From the NCBI RefSeq assembly GCF_007752535.1, contig NZ_CP036426.1, positions 2,666,001-2,730,000 on the forward strand: a stretch of DNA of 64,000 bases, written 5' to 3'. The position numbers were made by a program, and so were the translations under genes. The notes under the pieces were generated by a model. The model saw only the letters and a program-made list of their open reading frames with translations, had not been told where the DNA came from and ran no database searches. The stretch's first letter is position 1. Every line of letters starts with the position of its first letter. Source of the stretch: Tautonia plasticadhaerens. Lineage in GTDB: Bacteria > Planctomycetota > Planctomycetia > Isosphaerales > Isosphaeraceae. Shown here piece after piece: positions 41,071-48,511 of the stretch.

Positions 41071-41307
41071 TCAAGGCATCTCCGAGTCGGGGGCATCGGA
41101 CGCGGCACGCCGATCGCGGTGCGGGGGGCCGCCGCCGCGTGGGACCGGCGAGCCGGCCGCATCGCCATCTTCCGGGCCTGGCCCTTCGTCGATCATCCGC
41201 ACGATCAGGGCGTTCAGCGACACCCGCTCGCGACGGGCACGCTCGGCGAGCCGATCGTGTAGCGCGGCCGGCATCCGAAGCATGAAGTGAGCGACCGTCT
41301 CCCGCAT
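41071..41307 (-). CDS. Cassette 3: ribbon-helix-helix DNA-binding protein
   Basis: This encodes 78 residues. GGAGG lies about 9 nt before ATG 41307. Residues 8-42 (FMLRMPAALHDRLAERARRERVSLNALIVRMI) fit the Arc/HicB ribbon-helix-helix fold: a strand with MLRMP, helix A, and helix B starting at the SLN turn. The remaining 35 residues are Gly/Pro-rich and probably disordered. It could regulate cassette or host genes or act as an antitoxin, but no toxin gene is in this cassette. Confidence 0.8.
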   Translation of the reverse strand: MRETVAHFMLRMPAALHDRLAERARRERVSLNALIVRMIDEGPGPEDGDAAGSPVPRGGGPPHRDRRAASDAPDSEMP

Positions 41308-41331
41308 CGGACACGCCCTCCGCCCCCCGCC

Positions 41332-41431
41332 GCCTAACGCCAAAGCTCAGCGGGCCGGCCCGCCGAGGGTTTGCTACGACTGACTAGCGAGCGCCGCGGC
41401 GGGCCGGGTCCGCTGCAGCGCGAGGTTAGGC
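41332..41431 (-). repeat. attC-2 recombination site
   Basis: Bounded by GCCTAAC 41332 and GTTAGGC 41425. The left arm has GGGCC in place of GGACC, a single-base change giving a G-U-type pair in the folded strand. Confidence 0.92.
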
Positions 41432-41890
41432 TCAGCCGCCGACAAGCTCTGCGCGAAAGACCGTGACCCTCGTCAGATCGCCGTCTCGGACCCGATGGAT
41501 GACGAGAGTCGTCAATGCGGACGTCGACTTGTGGGTAAATGCGACCTCTTCGACCCCGTCCATCGCTGCCGATGTGGACTTGACGATCGAGAATGACTCG
41601 CCGCTCTCGACCGAGCCGGAAAGCACACCGATCGCGCCGTCCGGGTCGGCCATGTTCCCCGGGTCGACCCCCAGCTTCTTGGCGTAATGCTTCAGGACGG
41701 TATGTACATCATCGGGTGTCTTGAACATCGTGTTGTAAAACGAAGGCTTCCCGGCGGAGAGAACGTCTGTCGCCTCGGGATAGACCCACGCGGCAGCGAC
41801 CTCGTCGATGTCCGGGCCATCGACGGCCAGCGTAGGCGTCGTTGGAAGGAGCAGGAGGAGGCCCGTGGCCGCCGAGACCAGGTGACGCAT
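41432..41890 (-). CDS. Cassette 2: secreted protein of unknown function
   Basis: This encodes 152 residues. AAGGAG lies 7-8 nt before ATG 41890. The signal peptide (MRHLVSAATGLLLLLPTTPTLA) leads a mature domain: EATDVLSAGKPSFYNTMFKTPDDVHTVLKHYAKKLGVD, then SGESFSIVKSTS and TLVIHRVRDGDLTRVTVFRAEL. The latter reads as a helix then a beta sheet. TGA 41432 directly follows attC-2. Unknown family. Confidence 0.75.
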   Translation of the reverse strand: MRHLVSAATGLLLLLPTTPTLAVDGPDIDEVAAAWVYPEATDVLSAGKPSFYNTMFKTPDDVHTVLKHYAKKLGVDPGNMADPDGAIGVLSGSVESGESFSIVKSTSAAMDGVEEVAFTHKSTSALTTLVIHRVRDGDLTRVTVFRAELVGG

Positions 41891-41907
41891 CGGTGATCTC
41901 CTTGTGA

Positions 41908-42007
41908 GCCTAACGACCAAGCTCAGCGGACCGGCCCGCCGAGACTGGGCAATGCATGTGAATGAGCGCCGGTGGCGGGCCGGGTCCGCTGCAGCGCGAG
42001 GTTAGGC
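41908..42007 (-). repeat. attC-1 recombination site
   Basis: Bounded by GCCTAAC 41908 and GTTAGGC 42001. The loop-side sequence GGTGGCGGGCC departs slightly from the common GCGGCGGGCC. It ends the cassette nearest attI. Confidence 0.92.
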
Positions 42008-42391
42008 GGTCGGCGCGAACACCAGCGGCCGCAATTGCTCGATCTTCGGGAGCGACCACGCAGTATCTTGGCCGTCGACCGACCACACCTCCAGACCAGC
42101 AAGCAGGCCGCCACGCGCGAAAACGAACACCCCGAACAACGGCCCTCCTGCCGCCTGCCACTGGTAGTCGGCCAAGACCTGCATCCCGGCACCGACCGGG
42201 GGAAGCTCCTGGCCGATGGAGAAGTCGACGCTGGGGCACCCGCACGGGCACCTGGACACCACTCTCGCCTCGGCGAGTTGCGGGAGGAATCCGGCGGCGT
42301 CCGGGTTGCCGTGCTCCAGCAGCCAGCGGACAAGGACCTGCTCTTGCGCGGTCAGTGGGCGGTCTTCCGAGATTGGCGGTGCTGCAGTCAT
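42002..42391 (-). CDS. Cassette 1: small protein with CPCGCP motif
   Basis: This encodes 129 residues. GGAGGTCGT directly before ATG 42391 is a near-perfect ribosome site. LVRWLLEHGNPDAAGFLPQLAEARVVSRCPCGCPSVDF contains a CPCGCP cluster that could bind zinc. VLADYQWQAAGGPLFGVFVFARGGLLAGLEVWSVDG is beta-rich. The TAA stop is in attC-1. It is the newest cassette in integron logic and the one best placed for expression. Family widespread but uncharacterised. Confidence 0.8.
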   Translation of the reverse strand: MTAAPPISEDRPLTAQEQVLVRWLLEHGNPDAAGFLPQLAEARVVSRCPCGCPSVDFSIGQELPPVGAGMQVLADYQWQAAGGPLFGVFVFARGGLLAGLEVWSVDGQDTAWSLPKIEQLRPLVFAPTA

Positions 42392-42403
42392 ACGACCTCC
42401 GCC

Positions 42404-42480
42404 GCCTAACCTTGTTTCGGCGCACGATTCGTCGCATTTGCGACAAACCGACGTCCGAAAATTCGTGGTGTAACACGCCT
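42404..42480 (-). other. attI-like primary recombination site
   Basis: The boundary of cassette 1 reads, on the minus strand, GCGCCGAAACAAGGTTAGGC, closely like the end of attI1 (CCCTAAAACAAAGTTAGGC). It lies directly between cassette 1 and intI. A GTCGCA/TGCGAC inverted repeat at 42431-42444 may mark integrase binding. The exact outer limit is not determined. Confidence 0.75.
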
Positions 42481-42489
42481 GAACGCTCG

Positions 42490-42495
42490 TATAAT
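42490..42495 (+). promoter_or_regulatory. -10 box for intI (possible overlap with cassette promoter)
   Basis: A perfect TATAAT stands 109 bp before the intI start in otherwise GC-rich DNA. The -35 region is weak. On the opposite strand the same place reads TATACG preceded 17 bp earlier by ACATTG, so the cassette promoter may overlap it. Both assignments are inferred. Confidence 0.45.
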
Positions 42496-42519
42496 CCCGG
42501 GCGTCGGATCCAATGTGGC

Positions 42520-42539
42520 TGCAATCGCCGGAGATTGCA
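42520..42539 (+). promoter_or_regulatory. Hairpin in the intI leader
   Basis: TGCAATC, a 6-nt loop and GATTGCA form a perfect 7-bp stem between the -10 box and the intI start. It could influence expression of the recombinase. Confidence 0.35.
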
Positions 42540-42603
42540 AGGGAATTGCCCGGGGTTCGACGTGCGAACGCGCACGAAGGGCACGAGCGAAAGGCGCACC
42601 CCG

Positions 42604-43566
42604 ATGGCGAAGCTGCTCGATCAGGTCCGGGAGGCGATCCGGGTCCGTCATCTCAGCATCCGGACCGAGGAGGCATACGTCGGCTGGATCACGCAGTTCA
42701 TCCGCTTCCACGGCACCCGGCACCCGATCGAGCTGGGGGAGGCGGAGGTCAACGCCTTCCTCACCTCCCTGGCCGTCGAGCGGAGGGTGGCGGCGTCGAC
42801 CCAGAACCAGGCGATGGCGGCCCTGCTGTTCTTGTACAAGGAGGTGCTCGGACGGCCCGTCGAGGAGCTGGGCGAGGTCGTCCGCGCCCGGAGGCCCGAT
42901 CGCCTGCCGGTCGTCCTGACCCGGGAGGAGGTCAAGGCCGTCCTCGACCACCTCACCGGCGAGAGATGGCTCATCGCCAGCCTGCTCTACGGCGCCGGGC
43001 TCCGCCTGCTGGAGTGCCTCCGCCTGCGGGTCAAGGACGTCGACTTCGGCCAGGCCCACCTGGTCGTCCGGGACGGCAAGGGGCAGAAGGACCGCGTCAC
43101 CCTGCTGCCGAGGGCGCTGGCCGACCCGCTCCGCAGGCAGATCGAGCACGCCGCCGCCGTCCATGCGAAGGACCTCCGCGAGGGATACGGCCGGGCCTAC
43201 CTGCCCGGCGCCCTGGCGACGAAGTACCCGGACGCCGACCGTCAGCCCGGCTGGCAATACGTCTTCCCGGCCTCGAAGCGGGGCGTCGACCCGCGATCGG
43301 ACGTCGTCCGGCGCCATCACCTGGCCGAGCGGGCCGTCCAGGCCGCCGTCTCGAAGGCGGTCCAGGCCTCGGGGATCGTCAAGCCCGCCTCCTGCCACAC
43401 CTTCCGTCACAGCTTCGCCACCCACCTGCTCGAATCGGGGAGCGACATCCGGACCGTCCAGGAATTGCTCGGCCACAAGGACGTGCGGACCACCATGATC
43501 TATACCCACGTCCTCCGGTCCGGCCCGATGGGCGTCCGCAGCCCGATCGACTTGCTGATCGGCTGA
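42604..43566 (+). CDS. intI: Integron integrase IntI (tyrosine recombinase)
   Basis: This encodes 320 residues. The catalytic set Arg134 (GAGLR), Lys159 (DGKG), His265, Arg268 (HTFRH), His291 (LLGHKD) and Tyr300 (MIYTH) is complete. The Arg/His/Arg/His/Tyr positions equal those of class 1 IntI minus exactly 12. The IntI-specific insertion lies at residues about 203-240 (TKYPDADRQPGWQYVFP...DPRSDVVRRHHL), which separates it from XerC/D. It excises and inserts cassettes at attC/attI. ATG 42604 is chosen, with a weak GAAAGG upstream. It reads divergently from the cassettes. Confidence 0.96.
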   Translation: MAKLLDQVREAIRVRHLSIRTEEAYVGWITQFIRFHGTRHPIELGEAEVNAFLTSLAVERRVAASTQNQAMAALLFLYKEVLGRPVEELGEVVRARRPDRLPVVLTREEVKAVLDHLTGERWLIASLLYGAGLRLLECLRLRVKDVDFGQAHLVVRDGKGQKDRVTLLPRALADPLRRQIEHAAAVHAKDLREGYGRAYLPGALATKYPDADRQPGWQYVFPASKRGVDPRSDVVRRHHLAERAVQAAVSKAVQASGIVKPASCHTFRHSFATHLLESGSDIRTVQELLGHKDVRTTMIYTHVLRSGPMGVRSPIDLLIG

Positions 43567-43823
43567 TCCGAAATGGCTCGGGACCCGGCCACCCGGGGGC
43601 GATGGGGCCGGGCGGTGCCGGATCACGCCTCGCGGAAAAGATGAATTTCGCCCGCCCTCGGCGTGATGATTAGGGTATGGGCCCGTCGCGCGCCGGAGGG
43701 GAGGGGTCCGCCCGGACCGGGGGCAGGAGGGGACCTCCGGTCGGCTCGGATGGGATGGGATCGGTTCGGTCCTCTCGGGACACGTTCAACGCACCTGGCA
43801 CCGCACCTCGTGGAGATCGCATC

Positions 43824-45398
43824 GTGGGCACGCCGTCGCCGAAGCAGGTCGAGGCCAACCGTCGGAACGCGCAGAGGTCGACCGGGCCGAGGACGCCCGG
43901 GGGGAAGCATCGGAGCCGATCCAACGGACTGAAGCACGGCTTCGCCGCGCTGGTGGTCGTGCCGGAGTCGGACCGGGCGGCCTACGAGGCCGAGCTGGCC
44001 CGATGGCGGAAGGAGGCCGGGCCGGAGAACGTGGTCGAGGACCACCTGGTCCTCCGGGCGGCGGTCGGCTCGGTCGCCCTGAAGCGGCTGGACCGGGCCC
44101 GGGAGGACTCCCGGCAGGAGGCGGCCCGGGAGGAGGTCCGGTCCTGGGAGGACCGCCAGCGGCACCGGGCCAGGCGGAGGGCCCAGGACCTGCCGAAGGA
44201 CCCGGGCCACGTCCTGTTCGACCTGGAGGCGTCCGCCTTCGGCTGCGACTGGCTGATCCGCCGCTGGGAATCGCTCGACGCCCCGCTCCGGCTCGGCAAC
44301 GGCTGGGACCAACGGACCGTCCTCCGGGCCCAGCTCCTGCTCGGCCTGCCCGAGGGGCTCCCCGGCCCCGACGCCGAGCCGGAGGTCCGCCTCCTCTGGA
44401 GGCTGGCCGCCTCCTGCTCCCCCTCGACCGTGACCCGGATCCCCGACGCCCCGGGGGAGGATCCCGTGCCCGCCGACCCGGCCGGGGCGAGGGCCGCGCT
44501 GCGGGCCTTCATCGCCGAGCAGGTCGACCGGCTGGTCGCGCTCCGGGAGGAATCCTGGGCGCAGGTCGAGGGGCCGTCCCGGGACGCGGTCGTCTCCCGG
44601 GCGATGGCCGCCGACCCCTCGACCGGCGGGCAGCTCCGCCAGCGCTACGCCCGAGACGCCGACCGGTCGGCCAACGCGGCCGTCCGGCTCTACCTGAATC
44701 TCCGGGACCGTCGCCGACGGGAGCTGCTGGAGCGCTCGAAGGAGGCCCGGCACTGCACCCTCCCCCGGGCCCCCGTCGGCGGCGGCTGGTGGCGGGAGCT
44801 GGACAGCGACCCCACCCCCCCGGGCTTCGAGCGGATCGGGGTCGACGCCGCTTGTCCCGGACTCGACCTCGGACCCGATCTCTCCCCCTCGATCGGGACC
44901 GGTCTCGCCCCCGGACCCGAGGCGATCCCGATCCCCCCCGAGCCGTCTTCGATCGGGGCCCGTCCCCGATCGGGACCCAGGAGCAGCCCCGGGAGCATCG
45001 GCCGACGCCCCCGCCCCCCTCCCCGATCGGGCCGGCCGTCCCCCCGTCTCCCCCGGCCGGACTCCGGGCCGAACTCCCCGGTGCGCCGCGACGGACCGAA
45101 CCCATTTCGGCGGCGAAACTCGCCGACGATTCGACGCAAAAGCCGAACCCAGGTCATGAGTTCCGACACCGGCTCCCGACCGGGCCTCCCGGCGAGCCGA
45201 GGCGCACCTTGCCATATCCGGCCCCCGACCGCCCCGGCCGATCGGGGGCCGATCGCCCCCCGGCCCGATCGATCCGGGGAGGGCCCTGCGGCTCCCCTCC
45301 CGGGGCCGTCGAGGCGTCCCGAGGGGCCTGACGGGCCGGGAGGCCCGGGGAGGGCCGCCGAGGGGCGTTCGCAGACGGGGGGCGGGCTGGTAGGATAG
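43824..45398 (+). CDS. Planctomycete multicopy-type protein (SPKQVEANRRNAQRSTGP family)
   Basis: This encodes 524 residues from GTG 43824 with GGAG 8 nt upstream; ATG 43755 would add 23 residues. The N-terminus PSPKQVEANRRNAQRSTGPRTPGGK...NGLKHG is characteristic of a family found many times per planctomycete genome. The next 280 residues are Arg/Glu/Asp-rich helices. From about residue 340 on, the sequence is low-complexity (Pro/Ser/Arg/Gly) and may be partly readthrough of GC-rich DNA. Function unknown. It sits next to intI, but 257 bp of non-coding DNA separate them. Confidence 0.7.
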   Translation: MGTPSPKQVEANRRNAQRSTGPRTPGGKHRSRSNGLKHGFAALVVVPESDRAAYEAELARWRKEAGPENVVEDHLVLRAAVGSVALKRLDRAREDSRQEAAREEVRSWEDRQRHRARRRAQDLPKDPGHVLFDLEASAFGCDWLIRRWESLDAPLRLGNGWDQRTVLRAQLLLGLPEGLPGPDAEPEVRLLWRLAASCSPSTVTRIPDAPGEDPVPADPAGARAALRAFIAEQVDRLVALREESWAQVEGPSRDAVVSRAMAADPSTGGQLRQRYARDADRSANAAVRLYLNLRDRRRRELLERSKEARHCTLPRAPVGGGWWRELDSDPTPPGFERIGVDAACPGLDLGPDLSPSIGTGLAPGPEAIPIPPEPSSIGARPRSGPRSSPGSIGRRPRPPPRSGRPSPRLPRPDSGPNSPVRRDGPNPFRRRNSPTIRRKSRTQVMSSDTGSRPGLPASRGAPCHIRPPTAPADRGPIAPRPDRSGEGPAAPLPGPSRRPEGPDGPGGPGRAAEGRSQTGGGLVG

Positions 45399-45474
45399 GC
45401 CCATCATCCTCCGGCCCCGCCGGTCGCGCCCGAACCGCGCCCCGGCCGGCCCCCGCCCCTCGGGACCGTCCCCC

Positions 45475-46299
45475 ATGATCTACCTGAGCGCCTTCGCCGA
45501 CGAGATCTCCGCCGACCCGACCGAGCAGCTCGACAACCTGCTGATCCACAGCATCCGCTTCGTCGAGTTCCGGTCGATCCACGACACGAACGTCCTGGAC
45601 CTGACGGCCGAGCAGCACGAGGAGTTCCGGGAGATGCTCCGGGAGCGGGGCATGGCGCTCAGCGCCATCGGCTCCCCCATCGGCAAGATCAAGGCCGACG
45701 AGCCGTTCGAGCCCCACCTGGAGCGGCTCGACGTCGCCCTGGGCCTCTGCGACTTCTACGAGTGCCCCCGGATCCGGATCTTCTCGTTCTACATCCCCGA
45801 GGGGGGCGCGCCCGAGGACCACCGCGAGGAGGTCCTCCGCCGGATGGCCGCCATGGCCGAGGTCGCCGAGAAGCGGGGGGTCACCCTGCTGCTGGAGAAC
45901 GAGAAGGGGATCTACGGCGACACGGCCGACCGGGTGAAGGAGATCCTCGACGCGGTCGACTCCCCCGCGCTGGGCCACGCCTTCGACCCGGCGAACTACC
46001 TGGAGGTCGGCCAGCCGGTCGACAAGGCCTGGACGATGCTCCGGGACCGGGTCGTCCACTTCCACGTGAAGGACTACGACACCAAGACCAAGAAGAACGT
46101 CCCCGCCGGGGAGGGGGAGGGCCAGATCCCGAAGCTCATCACCGACGCCGTCGCCAAGGGCTTCGAGGGGTACTGCGTGCTGGAGCCCCACCTGCTGGTG
46201 GCCGAGGCCAGCACCGGATTCACCGGCCCCGAGCGCTTCGGGGACGCCGCCGTCGCCCTGCAGACCGCGCTGTCCCGGGAGGGCGTCACCTACGCCTGA
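45475..46299 (+). CDS. Sugar phosphate isomerase/epimerase-like TIM barrel protein
   Basis: This encodes 274 residues of the xylose-isomerase-like (AP endonuclease 2) fold. MIYLSAFADEISADPTEQLD opens strand 1. Likely metal ligands lie in LLLENEKGIYGD (Glu about 142), HAFDPANYLEVGQPVDKAW, VVHFHVKDYD (His about 196) and CVLEPHL (Glu). Members isomerise or epimerise keto-sugars. Which sugar is not shown. No signal peptide, so it is cytoplasmic. It converges on terC. Confidence 0.88.
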   Translation: MIYLSAFADEISADPTEQLDNLLIHSIRFVEFRSIHDTNVLDLTAEQHEEFREMLRERGMALSAIGSPIGKIKADEPFEPHLERLDVALGLCDFYECPRIRIFSFYIPEGGAPEDHREEVLRRMAAMAEVAEKRGVTLLLENEKGIYGDTADRVKEILDAVDSPALGHAFDPANYLEVGQPVDKAWTMLRDRVVHFHVKDYDTKTKKNVPAGEGEGQIPKLITDAVAKGFEGYCVLEPHLLVAEASTGFTGPERFGDAAVALQTALSREGVTYA

Positions 46300-46312
46300 G
46301 CCGACGAGCCGA

Positions 46313-46342
46313 GGGCCGGGAGGCCGGGCGGGCTCCCGGCCC
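46313..46342. terminator. Hairpin between convergent genes
   Basis: GGGCCGGGAG and CTCCCGGCCC form a perfect 10-bp stem with a 10-nt loop between the isomerase stop and the terC stop. No T-run. Confidence 0.45.
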
Positions 46343-46407
46343 CGATCGAATCCCGGCCGGCGTCCCGCCGTCGAATCCGGGGCGGGCCGCCGGCCCCCGG
46401 GCGTCGG

Positions 46408-47328
46408 TCAGCCGGCCGACTGCGGCTTGCGGGCGGGGCTGAGGACCATGCTCATCACCAGGATCAGCAGCATCACGCCCCAGAAGAACCAGGGGGGCAT
46501 CTCCAGGTTCCGGGCGAACCAGTCGGGGACCTCGCCCCGCCAGCCGTCGGTCAGGCGGGCCTCCTCCCGGTAGAGGGCGTGGTGCAGGCCGGAGCCGATC
46601 AGCTTGATCCCGATCCAGCCGACCAGCACGTAGGCCCCGACCGCCAGCCCCTTGAACCGGTTCAGCAGCAGCAGGAAGTACCCGGCCACGTACCGCATGG
46701 TGATGATCCCCAGCACGCCGCCGATGTAGATCACCCAGGTCTCCAGCGGGAAGAAGACGAAATGCAGGTCCCGCAGGTGCTCCGGCAGGCCGTCGGCCAG
46801 CGCGACCGCCGCCAGGATCGAGTCGATCGAGAAGGCGATGTCGGCCAGCTCCACCCCGGCCACCGTCGCCCAGAAGCCCCCCTTCTTGCGCCTCCGCTTC
46901 CGAACGGAGGCCGGAGGGGCCGGCTCGTGCAGGGCCGGGGAGACCTGGGAGTCGGCGGAGTCGGGGGCGGGGTCGGGCAGGGCGTCGGCCTCGGCCTGCT
47001 CGAGGTGGTGGTCCTCCTCGCCGTGGATCAGGTGCCGGACGGCCAGTTGCAGCAGGTACAGCCCGCCGACGACCTCCAGCTGCCAGTAGTCCAGGATCTT
47101 CGCCGCCAGCAGGACCGCGATGAACCGGAAGACGAACGCCCCGATGATGCCGTAGCGCAGGGCCTTCTTCTGCTGGTCCCGGGGCAGGTGGCGGACCATC
47201 ACCGCCAGCACCAGGGCGTTGTCGGCGCTGAGCAGCCCTTCGAGCGCGACGAGCGTCAGGATCGTGCCACCGAGGGTCATCCAGTCGGCGGCGGAAAGGG
47301 CCTCGATCAAGGGGTCGGACTCCGGCAT
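46408..47328 (-). CDS. TerC family integral membrane protein
   Basis: This encodes 306 residues with about seven membrane spans. The family acidic motifs are intact: VALEGLLSADNALVLAVMV near residue 28 and VELADIAFSIDSILAAVAL near residue 160. A hydrophilic loop (about 105-150) is enlarged and holds a Lys/Arg run (KRRRKKGG). TerC/Alx proteins export manganese or protect against metal/tellurite stress. ATG 47328 is preferred to the GTG at 47373, which would add 15 Pro-rich residues. Confidence 0.92.
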   Translation of the reverse strand: MPESDPLIEALSAADWMTLGGTILTLVALEGLLSADNALVLAVMVRHLPRDQQKKALRYGIIGAFVFRFIAVLLAAKILDYWQLEVVGGLYLLQLAVRHLIHGEEDHHLEQAEADALPDPAPDSADSQVSPALHEPAPPASVRKRRRKKGGFWATVAGVELADIAFSIDSILAAVALADGLPEHLRDLHFVFFPLETWVIYIGGVLGIITMRYVAGYFLLLLNRFKGLAVGAYVLVGWIGIKLIGSGLHHALYREEARLTDGWRGEVPDWFARNLEMPPWFFWGVMLLILVMSMVLSPARKPQSAG

Positions 47329-47553
47329 CGGGGGGAGGACGGGCGAGGGGGTGGCATGAGGGCGGGGAGGCACCCCGGCCGTCGGCGGGGGGCCCGACCG
47401 GGCGTTCCATCATGCGAACCGGGCCCCCGTCTCGTCAATGAGCCCTCCGATCGATGCCCCGCCCCCGAGGGTGCGTCTCCACTCGGCATCGCCTCGATCC
47501 GCTCCGGCCATTCCCAGGCCCCGAGCCCCCACCCCCCCGAACCGGAGGGACCG

Positions 47554-48330
47554 ATGCCCCCGACCCGGCCCGCCCCGCCGCTCATCCCGGCCCTGTTGAT
47601 CGCCCTGATCGGCTGGGCGGCCCCGGCCCTCGCCGACGACCCCAAGCCTCCCCCGGCCGACGAGCCGAAGCCGGGCGCCGAGGCCGACGACGGGACCCAG
47701 GGGCCCGGGCCCGATCGCCCCCGGAGGGTGGTGGGGCCCGTGGTCCGGTCGTCGACCGAGGCGGCCGACCTGCTCCGGGATCCGGGTGAAGATCCCTACG
47801 ACCCGGCAATCGACTGGGCATCCCTCCCCCCCTGGCAGCGGACCTCCTTCTACGGGGTCCGGGCGAAGGGGACCTTCTTCGTCTTCGCCGTCGACTGCTC
47901 CGGCAGCATGGCCGACGACCTCCGCCTCTACCGGGCCAAGCAGGAGCTCCGCCGCTGCATCGGGGCCCTGCGGTTCCCCCAGCGCTACCTGGTCGTCTTC
48001 TACAACGACCGGCCGATCCCGATGGGCGGGGGCGTGCCGAAGTCGGCCGACCAGCGGGGGAAGGTGAACACCTATGCCTGGCTGGAGTCCGTCGACGCCA
48101 TCGGCGGCACCGACCCCAGGGGCGCCATGAACCTCGCCCTCGGCCTCCAGCCCGACGCCGTCTTCCTGCTCTCCGACGGCGAGTTCCCCCCCGGCACCGA
48201 GGAGGGCATCGCCGCCACCAACCGCTCGACGATCCCGATCCACTGCATCGACCTTGCCGGGGGCCTCGGCGCCGAGCAGCTCCGGACCATCGCCGGGGAC
48301 TCCGGCGGCCAGTACGCCCTGAGGCGCTGA
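47554..48330 (+). CDS. Exported von Willebrand factor A domain protein
   Basis: This encodes 258 residues. GGAGGGA precedes ATG 47554. A signal peptide ends at PALADD, followed by a Pro/Asp-rich linker (about 30-70). The vWA domain starts near residue 105 with FVFAVDCSGSM (MIDAS Asp-x-Ser-x-Ser). Later Thr/Asp positions lie in GGTDPRGAMNLAL and LLSDGEFP. Such proteins bind partners through a metal. Many planctomycetes have several, with unknown partners. Confidence 0.9.
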   Translation: MPPTRPAPPLIPALLIALIGWAAPALADDPKPPPADEPKPGAEADDGTQGPGPDRPRRVVGPVVRSSTEAADLLRDPGEDPYDPAIDWASLPPWQRTSFYGVRAKGTFFVFAVDCSGSMADDLRLYRAKQELRRCIGALRFPQRYLVVFYNDRPIPMGGGVPKSADQRGKVNTYAWLESVDAIGGTDPRGAMNLALGLQPDAVFLLSDGEFPPGTEEGIAATNRSTIPIHCIDLAGGLGAEQLRTIAGDSGGQYALRR

Positions 48331-48488
48331 CCGCCGACCGCTCCCACAGTCGTGTCGTCGACACCGCCCATCGAGGGGGACCGAGTCGCCGAATTTCGGA
48401 TGAGCCGCCGGACTCCACCCCGAAGCGATTCCCGGACCATGAATTCCCCGACCCGCCGCCCCGACCCGCCCGGCCGATCGGACCCGGC

Positions 48489-48511
48489 CCCGGGAGGTTC
48501 AGCCTCCCGGG
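48489..48511. terminator. Hairpin at the convergent 3' ends of the vWA and DUF1080 genes
   Basis: CCCGGGAGG and CCTCCCGGG form a 9-bp stem with a TTCAG loop, overlapping the last codons of the leftward DUF1080 gene. It is placed to stop transcription from the vWA side. Confidence 0.4.

Larger units (their letters stand above)
36862..43566 (-). mobile_element. Chromosomal (sedentary) integron: intI, attI-like site, ten attC-bounded cassettes and a truncated eleventh
   Basis: An IntI recombinase gene (42604-43566, rightward) is separated by an attI-like site from a leftward array of ten ORFs. Each ORF is followed by a ~100-bp imperfect palindrome bounded by GCCTAAC and GTTAGGC. The genes all lie on the minus strand, divergent from intI, exactly as in known integrons. 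Cassette sizes run from about 311 to 1362 bp. The far end (36862-37080) is a cassette remnant without its own attC. Cassette 4 carries a small insertion. The array's genes look lower in GC than their neighbours. Confidence 0.95.

Noticed and set aside
37082-42007. Repeats considered as a CRISPR array
   Set aside because: Spacing is irregular (211-1262 bp between sites) with a gene in each interval. Repeats are ~100 bp imperfect palindromes with RYYYAAC/GTTRRRY cores, so attC is the right reading.
41962-42603. Upstream extension of intI (534-residue frame)
   Set aside because: The first 214 residues would cover attC-1, cassette 1 antisense and attI. Starting at 42604 makes the length and residue spacing match IntI1.
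43623-45476. 617-residue minus-strand open frame
   Set aside because: It overlaps the SPKQVEANRRNAQ gene on the plus strand. The latter has a known N-terminal family pattern, the former none.
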